A stretch of 64,000 bases of DNA from Portunus trituberculatus (Eukaryota > Arthropoda > Malacostraca > Decapoda > Portunidae), in assembly GCF_017591435.1 (NCBI RefSeq), contig NC_059286.1, positions 803,501-867,500 on the forward strand. The letters are read 5' to 3'. The notes below the pieces were generated by a model. It was not told the DNA's origin, did no database searches, and worked only from the letters and a program-made list of their open reading frames with translations. Positions 23,874 through 35,575 of the stretch are shown here, piece after piece. How positions within the stretch are numbered: position 1 is the stretch's first letter; the number at the start of each line of letters is the position of its first letter. The translations under genes were made by a program, and so were the position numbers.

Positions 23874-24160
23874 TCATAAAACATACTCGCTTTGTAAAGG
23901 AACTATTTCCACAGGGAGAGATGGCATTTGACCAGACATAAAACAGTTAGCCAGGTGGACTCTCATTTCATCTTCAGTCAAATTTTGAGGCTCTGGAGAC
24001 CAACCCAAGCGAAGACTAGTGGCACAAGCAATAGTAAATGGGCCTCAATCTTTGTTGTTTGATATTTGCATCATCTGCGCTAATAGAAGAGGTGTGGCAT
24101 TTCGGCAGTTCAACGAGGTAGTTAGCCACCCACCTGGCAACGAAACTATTGATCACAGGC
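23874..24160 (-). pseudogene. Ulp1-like (C48) cysteine peptidase domain, C-terminal part of Ginger-type gene
   Basis: On the minus strand, one frame from about 24160 to the stop at 23874-23876 reads SLNCRNATPLLLAQ, then QISNNKD, a stop, then GPFTIACATSLRLGW, followed by EDEMRVHLANCFMSGQMPSL. This fits the end of Ulp1/SENP-like peptidases: a D-S-L-N-type block, then Q-x-x-N-x-x-D-C-G-x-F-A-I-A-x-A with the catalytic Cys, then M-R-x-H-L-x-x-C. The TGA at 24045-24047 falls exactly at the catalytic Cys codon, one substitution from TGT or TGC. The domain lies downstream of integrase/GPY-F exons on the same strand, and some Ginger1 proteins carry added protease domains. It is a broken copy. Confidence 0.65.
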
Positions 24161-24728
24161 TCCCTTCCACTGTAGTTCTCATTTTACTGTTATTATTGTT
24201 GTTTTTGCTGTTTTGTTGTTATTTTTGTTGTTTTTGTTGTTTTTATGGTTGTAGTTCTCCTTTTGAGTGTGTTACCGATACAATGAATATTACTATTGAC
24301 ACGCTGGATCTGAACAAAACAAGTGTGCGGCGTTTTAATATGAGCAAGGTTGTTACTTGTAAAAACAACACAAGACTGAAACATATAGGAAACAATCCTG
24401 TAGTACAATGTCTATTGTCTTCGTTAAACTTCTTTCCATGATATAGGTACATACATACATACATATATCCTGACTGTCTCCTCCAAGAAGAGGGGAAACT
24501 AAGACAAAGCACAATACTTTTTTTTTTCATTTTATGGAAGTGGGTGAGCTGCCAAGGGCAACAAAAAATAAATAAATAAATGAAAAAATAAAATAAAAAA
24601 GGCCCACTGGAACCACAGTCCCAATATCTGAAGGAATAAGGTGAAAGCCTGAGAAAAATGTCTTGACACCTCTCTTCAAAGAAGTAAGTTATTGGAAGAT
24701 GGAAATACACAGGCAGGTAGGGAGTTCT
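24161..24728. other. intron-like spacer with (GTT)n
   Basis: It holds an imperfect TTG/TTT-rich run at 24189-24247, a (CATA)n run near 24448-24466 and an AAAT-rich stretch at 24565-24600. I recognise no coding sequence on either strand, apart from the spurious leucine/phenylalanine-rich frame across the T-rich run. Confidence 0.5.
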
Positions 24729-24960
24729 AGAGTCTACCAGTGAAAAATATGAATAATTGAGAATACTGGTTAACATTTGAATTAAAGGGTTGGACAGAAT
24801 AGGGATGAGAGGAAGAAGAAAGCCTTGTGCAGCAAGGTCACAGGAGGAGAGGAGGCATGCAGTCAGCAAGATCAATAGAGCAGTTAGCATGAAACCAATG
24901 ATAAAAGATGGAAAGGGAGGCAACATTTTGTCAGTGAGAAAGAGGCTGAAGACAGTCAGT
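24729..24960 (+). repeat. dispersed repeat, copy 2
   Basis: Partner of 22679-22900. It extends slightly further right with GAGAAAGAGGCTGAAGACAG. No coding content. Confidence 0.7.
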
Positions 24961-25100
24961 CAGACATTTACACTCATGTACTTTGGTTCCATTAACTCAT
25001 GCAGGGCAAATTTTATTATTACTACATCATACTGGTACATGGCATCAAGGTGATATCATATGGAAAAGATTGGTGGAGGCCAAACACTAATGATACAAAC

Positions 25101-25223
25101 CTTGAATCATTGAGCCTCTTCAGATATGGCTTTAGCTGACCATAGGGAACCCGGGAAGCAATTTTTTTGCCACTCTGTTCAGATTCCAGGGTTACTCGCC
25201 TGGATGAATCTATGTCTAGAACT
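25101..25223 (-). pseudogene. Ginger-type gene, exon after GPY/F domain
   Basis: A 123-bp minus-strand exon between TTTTGCAG and AG/GTTTGT splice signals. It reads VLDIDSSRRVTLESEQSG and ends RVPYGQLKPYLKR. The R-V-P-x-x-x-L-K-P-Y ending is what normally follows the GPY/F domain in Ginger-type and KRBA2-like integrases. The exon itself has no stop. It continues the frame of the exon at 26105-26264 in the same direction. Assigned to the same locus as the Ulp1-like piece at 23874-24160. Confidence 0.65.
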
Positions 25224-25227
25224 CTGC

Positions 25228-25440
<213 letters not shown>

Positions 25441-25555
25441 AAAAAATTAAGTTAGATTTTTTCAATTTAGTTTTTACTTTTTTCTTTTTCTTTTTTCTTT
25501 TTATGCTAAGGCCTATAGTGCCTGTAGGTATACTTGAAGAGTATGTATAGGAAGC

Positions 25556-25806
25556 GCTGTTCAACTTCCACCCATTAGTGGCGCAGGCAATTTCATAGTG
25601 GTACCCATATTAGGGCCCATATCACCACCCAAGCACATCTTTGGTGTAATCAACTAGAACCTGGGTATCATGGTGACATGTAGCTAACTAAACCACTCGA
25701 CAAATGGCATAGCTTCAAAGTAATATGTGGTAGGATTTGATTCTACGTGCAGACATCTGCCTGATCACACATTCACCACCTTATCCACTACACCACTGCC
25801 TCCACC
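25556..25806 (-). repeat. tRNA-derived SINE (minus strand)
   Basis: On the minus strand, GGCAGTGGTGTAGTGGATAA carries an A box. A weakened B box (TAGAATCAAATCC, 25733-25745) follows about 45 bases on, then a body with TTTGTCGAGTGGTTTAG and CACCATGATACCCAGG. Two substitutions in the B box suggest an old copy. It differs in body sequence from the SINE at 23571. Confidence 0.7.
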
Positions 25807-26104
25807 TAAATCATCACTGTGCTTCCCTGCATTTCGTTTGACAACTAAATGGGATGAAGTGAGGAAACTCGAGCCCTTTCCTCTGTAATTTTAGCCTGCA
25901 GATGTAAGAGGGAACAAAAGGCACAACAAGGGAGTTTAAGATCCCCTCCTCTGTATAATTGCCCTGGGAAAAGAGCAGAGGGGAGTATTTTAACTCCCCT
26001 AAAAGTCCCCTAGTTGTGCATTCCTTTGGCTACCCAATTTCATGGTGGAAAAAGCCTAATTACATGGAAAAATATTAGTGATGTAAATTTAGAGGCCTAC
26101 TCAC

Positions 26105-26264
26105 TTGTACGGACCAGTCCATTTCGGTTCAGTTTTTCCTCCCTTCCTGGTTTCATTTCTCATATTCATTTTCAGCACCGATATTCCAGACTCGATGTGA
26201 AAAGCACGGACTCCCTTCTTCATTCTACTATCGTACTCCTCCTTTTGCTTTTCCTGGGCAGCAG
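26105..26264 (-). pseudogene. Ginger-type integrase, GPY/F-domain exon, cut by Gypsy-C
   Basis: On the minus strand the frame reads AAQEKQKEEYDSRMKKGVRA, then VLKMNMRNETRKGGKTEP and KWTGPY. It ends at a donor (ACAA/GTGAGT). AQ-x-x-QK-x-x-YD followed by V-L-x-x-N, R-K-G-G-K and W-x-GPY is the C-terminal GPY/F domain found in Gypsy integrases, Ginger transposases and KRBA2-like genes. Here it is intron-containing, so not a Gypsy. The exon is interrupted at 26264/26265 by the Gypsy-C 5' LTR. On the far side of Gypsy-C, at 38771-38777, a splice acceptor is followed by four exon bases, the probable start of this exon. Confidence 0.7.
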
Positions 26265-27070
<806 letters not shown>

Positions 27071-27072
27071 AT

Positions 27073-27090
27073 TGGCGACCATGACAGGAC
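27073..27090 (+). promoter_or_regulatory. Gypsy-C primer-binding site, tRNA-Arg-like
   Basis: TGGCGACCATGACAGGAC begins two bases after the LTR end. It resembles the complement of an arginine tRNA 3' end as I remember it. Confidence 0.75.
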
Positions 27091-27752
27091 CATTATAACC
27101 TATGTTCAGTGATCCATTTTTCCAGTAACTTTTTTTCTGTGATTACATTATTTTTTCTTATGTGTTTCTGTGGTGTTGTGACTTTGATGTGTGTTTTTTT
27201 CTGTGACTTACTCTGCGTGCGATTTAAATTTACCTTTGTGCGATCAAGTGGCTCCTTTTGGGTTAAAAGTGCTTTGTGACTTTCATTGGTATCGCATAGC
27301 AGTGGTAGAGCAGGAAACCAGGTAGAAAGGCGTGTTCACCGATAGCACTTATCTCTATTTTTTGCACATAGGCAGGTGTGTAATAAGTGTTATCCAAGTG
27401 TTGGGATCATCATATGTTCATGCGAACCCTCAATCTCCTCACTTCGCGGATAATTTTTCTCGCTAGTTAGAATTGGCCATTTTAACTAGTCCCTCAGACT
27501 AATCCGCCTCCTTATCAATAACAAGTCTCAGTACAATTTGCTCCTCACTCTCAAGTCTCGTAACTAGAGTAATCCGGATCCCTCTTAATGCCGTAATTCT
27601 CTAGTTTACCCCCTCATTAGTGATTGTACTCATAAGTGTTTACTTAAGTATAATCTAGGTAATTTCCAAGGTTGCCTTTATTATCGCTCTGCCAAGTTCC
27701 TCACTTAAGTAATTCACTGATCATTTTTGTTGTTGTTTAACATCAATTTAAT
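27091..27752 (+). other. Gypsy-C leader
   Basis: Untranslated leader between primer site and gag; T-rich, no ORF of note. Confidence 0.7.
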
Positions 27753-29060
27753 ATGGCTTTCGCTCAGTTTAACGTTGAAGATTTTTGTGCTGACCCTTCT
27801 CTGGAACAACTTGAAGGTGCTAATATAAAAAAAGTACCAATGGAAAGCCATTGCTAAACATTTTGATGTTCCCATCACGTCTCAGATGACTAAAGAGGTC
27901 GTTAAGAGTGTAGTTGTTGAACATCTAGTGCAAGAAGGTTAGTTGCTAAGAAATTCCATAGAAGAGTTAACTCCCATGTCAGCAGCCTCTACGAGGACTA
28001 TAATACACAGTCCCCAGGAAGAACAGGATAAAAGTAGGATGAGTCAGTGGGAAATTGAGAAGCTTAGAGTAGAATACCGGATGTATGAAAAACAAATGCA
28101 ACTACAGGCAGGAAAAGAAGCGAAAGAAATGCAACTACAGGCAGAAAGAGAAGCGAAACAAATGCAACTACAGGCAGAAAAAGAAGAGAGAGAATTACAG
28201 GAAAGACAAATGCAACTACAGGCAGAAAAGGAAGAGAGAGAATTTCAGTTAGAGCTTAAAAGGCAGGAGAAAGAGTTAGAAATTCAGGAGTTAACTCTAC
28301 GAAATGACGCTAAGTTTAGAGGGGAAGAAATAGATATAAAAAAAAAGTTGGCAAGCTTTAATCCTGCTATAACTGCTCCGCTAGTTCCCCTTTTGATGAA
28401 TCTGATGTTGACGGGTCATTTCGCGCTTTTGAGAGCATTGCTAAGAGGAATAAATGGCCCAAGGATCAATGGGTGTCTCTCCTTGTCCCCAAGCTAGTAG
28501 GAAAAGCTTACAGGGTATACAACGGCCTTAGTGATGAGGTAGAGTATGAAGAGATCAAAGGTAACATTCTAGATGCCTACTCTATCACTTCTGACGGATA
28601 CAGACAACAGTTCCGAAAGTATGTGAAACCAGACTCTCACACCTATGTTGAATTTGCTAGTGAGAAACTAAAACAATTTAAGAAATGGTTAGCCCCCATT
28701 AACATTACCACCTTTTCGGAATTGCTCAATCTAATGGTCCTGGAAGAATGGAAGAACAAGTTATCCTTTAATATTTTGAGGCATGTGGAAGAACGGGGAG
28801 AGAGTGAGCTTATGTCTGCCACTAAAGTGGCTGATGCCTTTGCTTTGTTGATGGGAACCCTGCGTAGTACGTAGAGGTTGTGGTTCACCATCTAATGTTA
28901 GGTCCTCCTTTGGGGAAGGTTTTGGGGGCGCGGGTGGTAAGCCGACGGGATTCTCGCCAAATGCGTGTAATTCCCACCGGTGTACATACTGTAAGAAACC
29001 AGGACACACGATCCAAAAATGTAGACACCCAAATTTCAAGGCCTCTCAATGTCAAACTTC
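27753..29060 (+). pseudogene. gag: Gypsy-C gag, frameshifted
   Basis: ATG at 27753 opens MAFAQFNVEDFCADPSLEQL, but the frame shifts near 27825. The next part (WKAIAKHFDVPITSQMTKEV) ends in a stop near 27942. The central region (27943-28370) is a charged coiled coil with four to five near-identical repeats of EMQLQAEREAK type. A capsid-like domain follows in another frame (28473-28874: VGKAYRVYNGLSDEVEYEEI, FASEKLKQFKKWL, LVLEEWKNKL), resembling the SCAN/Gag helical fold. One zinc knuckle, CTYCKKPGHTIQKC, lies at about 28981-29022. Confidence 0.86.
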
Positions 29061-29064
29061 TTTT

Positions 29065-29826
29065 GTGGCCCCTAAACCTAACACCTTTGAGAACAAGAAA
29101 CCAGTGGCCCTAGCTAACCCTGTCAACTCTCCTCTAGAACTTTATGACTCGTACACATATCAAGGTAAAGTGTCCCTGACTGATGGTAAAGACAAGGCAA
29201 TAAATGTCAAGGTTCTGCGTGATACAGGTGCTGCCCAATCCATCTTAAGGGAAGATGTCATCCCTAACATCAAACAGATCCTTACCGGTCTCAAATCACA
29301 GCTCTCCTATCCCTTGGCTAATATTAGCTTACAGTGCCCGTTCATTTCAGGAGAGGTTGTGGTAGCCATTAAACCTGGTGAACTGCCAGTACCGGGGGTA
29401 CATCTTGTACTGGGTAACGATCTTGCGGGTAACTTGGCTGTTCCAAACTTAATTGTTCTTGATTCCCCCTTAACAGAAAGTCCCACTAAGACCCTGGACG
29501 AAACATCCCCTCACTTCTTCCCAGTGTGTGCAGTCACCAGGTCTCAGTCCAAGTCCCCTGCCCTTTCACCACCTCCTCCACCAATGATTGCCTCTACTGA
29601 CAACTTGTACAATAACATCATTTCAAAGGAGAATTTGATTAATGCTCAGGAACAGGATCTCACTTTGGCTAAGATCAGACATGTTGCCAGTGAGACAAAG
29701 GATATGTCTAAATTGCCTTGTTTTTATTATCAGGAAGGAGTCCTGATGCGTGCCTACAGACCTCCTGAACTGAAACAACTAGACACCTGGTCAGAAACAC
29801 ATCAAGTTGTCATCCCTTGTCTGTAA
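29065..29826 (+). pseudogene. Gypsy-C protease region and linker
   Basis: An open frame of about 250 codons. VKVLRDTGAAQSILREDVIP carries the Asp-Thr-Gly-Ala site of a retroviral-type aspartic protease, with LVLGNDLAGNLAV as the downstream part of the fold. A linker and then an N-terminal integrase-like stretch (ISKENLINAQEQDLTLAKIR) follow. The frame is lost at about 29815, at the start of the zinc-binding HHCC domain. Confidence 0.85.
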
Positions 29827-30936
29827 GACCAGCCATTATAGAACTAGCTCATGATGGATTGTCAGGTCATCTAGGCATCCAAAAAACCTACAAGAAGGCT
29901 CTTCAACATTTTTTTGGCCAGGAATGAAAAAGGATGTGTCACACTATGTAAAACATGTCATATATGTCAAATTGTGGGTAAGCCTAACGAACGCCTTGTG
30001 CCAGCTCCTCTGACGCCTATTCCAGTTCAGACGGAGCCCTTCGAAAAGATCGTTCTGGACTGCGTAGGGCCCTTACCCAAAACCAAACGAGGGAATCAGT
30101 ATTTGTTAACCCTCATGGATCCCACTACCAGGTACCCTGAAGCATTCCCTCTTAAGAACATCACATCAAAGACCATTGTAAAATATCTAATACATTTTTT
30201 CACCTCGGTAGGAATTCTAATACAAATTCAGTCTGACAAGGGTAGCAATTTCACTAGCAATTTTTTCCAACAGATAGTGAATGAGCTAAACATAGACCAT
30301 GTAACCTCCTTGGCTTACCACCCACAATCCCAAGGCTGTCTGGAGCGGTTTCACCAAACATTAAAATCCATGATGAAGAAGTATTGCTTGGAGCATCAAG
30401 GAGACTGAGATTCTTTAGGTTACTCCCCTTTTGAATTACTCTATGGTAGACAGATCAGGGGGCCTCTCAAAATATTAAAGGATCAATGGTTTACTCAAAA
30501 TACTCCTTCAAGCCCCAGTGTGTCTGACTACATCAGTAACCTTAAGAATAAAATCAGTGAAGTCAGATCTTTTGCTAAATCAAACTTCCTCAAATCTCAA
30601 ACTAAAATGCAACAGAATTCTCTTCCCAAATCTGTCATGAGAAGTTTCAAACCAGGAGACAAGGTTTTACTTTTTCTCCCCAGTCCAGGCAATGCTCTTC
30701 ACAGTAAGTTCATGGAACCTTATGTTGTGGCTCAAAAACTAAGTCCATTAAACTATGTGGTCCACACTCCTGACCGTCGTAAGGATTCCCAACTAGTTCA
30801 TATTAACCTAATGAAACCTTACCACTCCAGAGAACCAGAGGATGACTTGTCTCGCACTGTACCTGTATGTCTGGTGGGGAAGGAGTCTGGTCCCCCCCGA
30901 GGAAGAGTCCAACATCGAATTCCTCTTATCACCTAA
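29815..30936 (+). pseudogene. Gypsy-C integrase, located before RT
   Basis: An HHCC domain is readable across a frame change (ELAHDGLSGHLGIQKTYKKA, then KTCHICQIVGK). The DDE core follows: first Asp in VLDCVGPLPKTKRG, second in QSDKGSNFTSNFF, and Glu in YHPQSQGCLERFHQTL. A TGA at 30406-30408 interrupts it, where related elements normally have Trp. The C-terminal region (30520-30936) includes FKPGDKVLLFLP and YVVAQKLSPLNYVVHTP. The integrase ends about 90 bases before the RT frame begins, confirming the IN-RT order. Confidence 0.9.
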
Positions 30937-31027
30937 AGGACGCCCCTCAAACAGCCAAATCATGTCCAACCTTGATGAGATTTTTTTTCCTTAACACTTT
31001 CACAACAGTCTGATCTTTAAAAAGTTA

Positions 31028-32320
31028 TTGCTAGACTTTTCAGAAATCACAGGTGACCTTACAGGACTTTGTACTACTATCCAACATGATATAACATTAA
31101 TATCTAATGACATCAAGCCTATAAGACAACCAGCCTATCGCATTTCACCCCTTAAAAGAGACTTGATGAAAAAAGAAGTAGACTATCTGCTCTGTCATCA
31201 CCTTGCAGAACCTTTTATATCCCCCTGGGCTTCTCCCTGCCTGTTAACATCGATTTTGCACCGACTACAGGAAATTAAATAAAATGAGGGTACCAGACTC
31301 CTACCCATTGCCCTTGATAGAGGACCTTATAGATAGCATAGGAGTAGCCAAATTTGTAACCACTATAGATTTACTCAAAGGTTACTACCAGATTCCCCTC
31401 TTGGACGAGGCCCGAATAATATCCGCCTTCATCACCCCCTTCGGGCTATACCAATACACAGTGATGCCCTTCGGCTTGTCTAATGCTCCTGCCACCTTCC
31501 AAAGAGCTATAAATTACATCACCCAGGACTTGGAGGGAACATCTGCCTATCTGGACGACCTGGTGGTGACTTCGGACGACTGGATGACACATCTGACCCA
31601 TCTCCGGAGGCTGATGGGTCGGTTGCAGGAAGCCGGTCTTACAATCAACCTGGCCAAGTCCACCTTCGGGAAGTCTATGGTGGTCTCCCTGGGACATGTG
31701 ATGGGGAACAGCAAGGTTCGCCCCAAGAGAGCCAACATAGAGGCCATCCTTGGCTTCCCTGTCCCTACCACCAGGAAAGCTCTCATGAGGTTCTTGGGGA
31801 TGGCTGGTTTCTACAGACGATTCTGTAGGAACTTCACCCTGGCCGCCTCCCTGACGGACCTTATCAGTACTTCTGTCCCCTTCCACTGGACCCCGACCTG
31901 TGACCAAGCCTTCCAACATCTCAAGGCGTTCCTCTCCTCGGAGCCAGTGGTCTGGACGCCAGATCACTCCCGCCCCTTCCATCTACAAGTGGACGCGAGT
32001 GGAGTTGGAGTGGGTGCTGTCCTCCTACAAGCAGACCCCACAAGCAGCATCCTCCATCCCATCGCCTATCACTCCGCCAAGCTGAAGAAACACCAACTCC
32101 ACTACTCCACCATCGAGAAGGAAGCTCTGGCACTCGTCCTGGCGCTCCAACGTTTTGAGTGCTACCTTCATCCTGGCCCTCAAACTACGAAGATATTCAC
32201 CGATCACAACCCTCTGGCCTTCCTTCACGCCATGAAGAACCGAAACCAATGCATTCTTAGGTGGGCCTTGTTAACTCAACCCTTCAACTTGGAAGTCCAC
32301 CATATCAAGGGGGTGGACAA
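31028..32320 (+). pseudogene. Gypsy-C reverse transcriptase and RNase H, interrupted
   Basis: RT begins at IRQPAYRISPLKRDLMKKEV (first frame 31028-31282). After a frame change at about 31265 it continues from 31284 (VPDSYPLPLIEDLIDSIGVA, TTIDLLKGYYQIPL, MPFGLSNAPATFQRAI). The catalytic box is YLDDLVV at about 31540-31560. RNase H follows (LQVDASGVGVGAVLLQ, YSTIEKEALALVLALQ, IFTDHNPLAFLH). The frame is broken at 32320 by the Gypsy-A2 LTR. The coding sequence resumes at 38067 and stops at 38120. The RT-RH part has few other lesions. Confidence 0.92.
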
Positions 32321-32560
32321 TGTGGTGTTGGGTAGCTGTCGGGACAGTACAGCCACGAAGGTGAAGGTTCTTCATAGAAACACGTACTAACTGTAGTAGG
32401 TGTATTCAGGCAGAGGAACACAGAGAAAGCCTTGGAAGGACCCCCGTACGCATGCCTGCCTTGGAGACGCCAGCAAGACTGAGGCTTACGGGGGGTTGCC
32501 AGGCGTACAATAATCAGAGGTACAGGGAATACATATGATAAGTTACATTACATATCCACA
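32321..32560 (-). repeat. Gypsy-A2 3' LTR
   Basis: 240 bp; pairs with 37827-38066. Preceded (minus sense) by the polypurine tract at 32561-32577. Confidence 0.97.
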
Positions 32561-35500
32561 CCTCCCTCCCCCCTCACGCTCGTAGCACTGTCTCGAGCGG
32601 AACTCTTTTCCATGAGCCGCTGTGAACGACGTGGGGCAACTGGGGAAGCAAGTAAAGCAGACGGACTTTTCTCGTTCTGACCAAGGAACCACAGGGATAT
32701 ATGGTGGGGAGGATCATCACCATGGGGCGGCACTGGGCGTAGGAGACGGCGGTTGCGTCGCCAGACACGTCCGCTGGGGAGACGAACATCATATTCCCTG
32801 TTCCTGCTGCAGCCCATGACCACACCGACCTTATCCCAGCGGAGAGACACAGGATTCTGGATGCGGACTGTGGCTCCATTGCACAGCTTGGGGAGGGGCC
32901 TGGCGTGCTGGTCATAGTGAGCCTGCACCTGTTCAGCTCGGGCGGCAGCGCGGTGGTCGCATTCCTTCGTCTTGGTCTGCCAGTCCGTGGAGAAGGACTC
33001 TGGGTGGGCAGGGACGCAGGACCGAAGAGGGTGGCCATAGAGGTGTTGCGAAGGGGACTGTCCTGTATAGTTGGGAGAGTTACGCAGCTCCAGAAGACCT
33101 CTGGCAAACTCCTCCGTATCAATGTTGCCGGAGGGGGCTGTCTTCAAGATGAGATGCTTCACCGACTTGACAGCCGCCTCAGCATGGCCATTAGACTGGG
33201 GATAGTGCGGCGAAGTCATTATGTGGTGAACACCCCAGCGTTCCATGAAGTTCTGAAAGTCTGCACTGGCAAACTGGGGCCCGCCATCAGTGCGGAGACG
33301 GAGGGGGACACCCACTTTCCGAAAATAGCGGCAGAACATCTGGATGGTGCGTGCGGCTGTGGTGTCCGCACCACATGGGACGACCACAGGCCATCCCGAG
33401 AGTCTGTCCGCAATGACAAGAAAGGACTTGCCAGTGACTGTGAAGAAGTCTGCGGAGACGGACTCAAGGGGCCTGGATGGGTTGTCATTGCACATCAGGG
33501 GTTCCTGTTGTTGGCTTGGCTGGAGGACTTGACATGGTTCACAGGCACGAACAGTATTGGCGATGTCAGAGTCAATGCCAGGCCAGAAAACAGTCTGCCT
33601 TGCCCGACGGCGAGTGGCTTCCACACCGCGGTGGCTGTCATGGAGACGAGCAAGGGTGCGGCGGCGGAGAGCTACAGGAACCACGATCCTCTGGCCATAA
33701 AGGACAAGCTCCCCATCTGCGTAGAGGTGATTGCGGAGCTTCCAGTAGGGAAGTAGGGAACTGTGGAGCTCGTACCGGTTGGACGGGAAGCCAGATGTCA
33801 CGCAGGCGGTGAGGTGGGCATATGACGGGTCTGCCCTCGCTGCTGCTCTGAACACCTGGAGCGTCCGATCGGCGTCATGGTGTGGTGTGTTTTGGTCGGA
33901 GCCTTTAGCGTTGGTAGCTACGACACACCGCAGGTGGGCAGTGGCAGTAGTGCACGCCATCTCGTCCTCAGGAGTGGGGTGGCTGACTGGGGCTCTCGAC
34001 AGAGCATCTGGGATGCGTAGCAATTTCCCGTTGCGCCATACGGCTGTGAAGAGGTAGGGCGAGATTTTCTCCTTCAGACGCTGTAGATGGGGATTCTCGA
34101 TCGCGTCCAAAGTGTAGGCATTCAGGATCGGGACCAGTGGCCGATGGTCCGTCATCAGCGTGAAGTGCTGTACGCCTATGAGGTGGAGCCGACACTTGGA
34201 CATGGCCCATACAACGGCAAGCAGCTCGAGCTCAATGGTGGCGTAGCGCGTCTCAGCGTCAGTGAGGAAGCGTGAGCCACGTTGAACTAGTCGTGTGCAT
34301 CCTTGGCCGTGATCTTGTAGGAGAGCGTACCCAATCCCATGAAGGCGGAAGGCATCCGTCTGGAGGACGACTGGTAGCGCTGGATCAAAGTGGGCCAGAA
34401 CAGGCGGCTGGAGAAGCACTGTCTTGACATGGTTGAAGGCTTCATCATTGTCCACTGTCCAAGTGAACGTCCGTTTAGGGCTCAAGAGAGGGCGAAGAAG
34501 CTGGGCTGCGGCTGCTATGTCCGGGGTGAACTCTGACAGCTGGTTCACTAGGCCCATAAAAGAGCGGAGGTCAGTCAAGTTCGCGGGCGTAGGAAAGTCC
34601 CGGATTGCACTGACGCGGTCCTCGTCTGCAGAGATGCCAGAGGGGGAGAGGTTGTAGCCACAGAATCGGACCTGAGGCTCGGCAACTGAAAACTTGTCCT
34701 TTTTGAGGGTGATCCCGTGCTCTCTGCATCTGCTGAGGATCTGAATAATCCTCTGCAAGTGTGTGCGGAAGTCATCATCAAAGAGAAGAATGTCGTCCAC
34801 CACCTTGACACAATTCTCCAATCCTTGGAGTGCCAAGTCGCCGCAGTGGCAGTAGGCGTCACCAGTAGCTGCGAAGCCCATGGGGTCTCGGCAATGCCTA
34901 AACCGGCCGAACGGGGTGATGAAAGTTGTGAGGTGGCGATCCTTCTCGTCAAGTACCAACTGCCAGTACCCACACAGAGCATCTGCTGTCGTGAAGAGGC
35001 GGGATGACGGAGTGACTCTGTGGACAGCGGCGTAAGGTGTTGGTGCTGGGTGAGCTGGGTTAGAAACCTGGCTATTGAGCTTTGTGAGATCCACCGTGAT
35101 GCGAACTCCCTTGTCCTTAGCCACGACGACCAAGGGGTGACACCAGGCAGACGGCTCATCGCCGGCAGGCTCAATTATCCCTTGACGCACCATGGAGTCC
35201 AGCTCATTCTTGACTGGCTGCTGGAATGCGAAGGGGATCTGTCGTGGTGTGTGAATGGCGAACGGTGTAGCGCCCTCCTTCAGGTGGATCTGCATGGGTT
35301 GTGCGACCATGGGCTTCAGGGGAGCCTTCCTCAGATCCTCCTTGGAGAGAAGTACGTCTGAAAACTCACGAAGGAAGTATTCCTTTGCAGCATATGGAGA
35401 CGTGATGTCAGGGAGGGGCCGCTCGCTGCACCGGTTAACATGCTTGACCTTGAGAATCGGCTTCGGGAACTCCGGGGAGATGATGGCCAGTTCCTTGCAG

Positions 35501-35575
35501 TGGCCATAGGAGAGGAGTAGGGTCTGGACGCCATCGTGAACTTGGATCTGGGCGATGCAAGACTTTGCCCGAGCC
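32548..35575 (-). CDS. pol: Gypsy-A2 pol: RT - RNase H - integrase
   Basis: The open frame covers 32548-35781, but only the part after about 35575 aligns with pol; upstream it is out of frame. RT includes the catalytic VVDDILLF, and RNase H has LQTDAFRLHGIGYALLQ and TIELELLAVVWAMSK. The HHCC region is RLHDSHRGVEATRRRARQTV followed by ACEPC. The integrase triad lies in SADFFTVTGKSFLV, RTDGGPQFASADF and PHYPQSNGHAEAAVK. No stop occurs through integrase; the frame ends just inside the 3' LTR. The glutamine codon mutated to TAG in A1 (4879) is intact here. Confidence 0.94.

Noticed and set aside
24019..24441. 140-codon plus-strand frame with a Leu/Phe/Cys-rich run
   Set aside because: Antisense to the Ulp1-like domain and through a TTG-rich repeat; no family resemblance.
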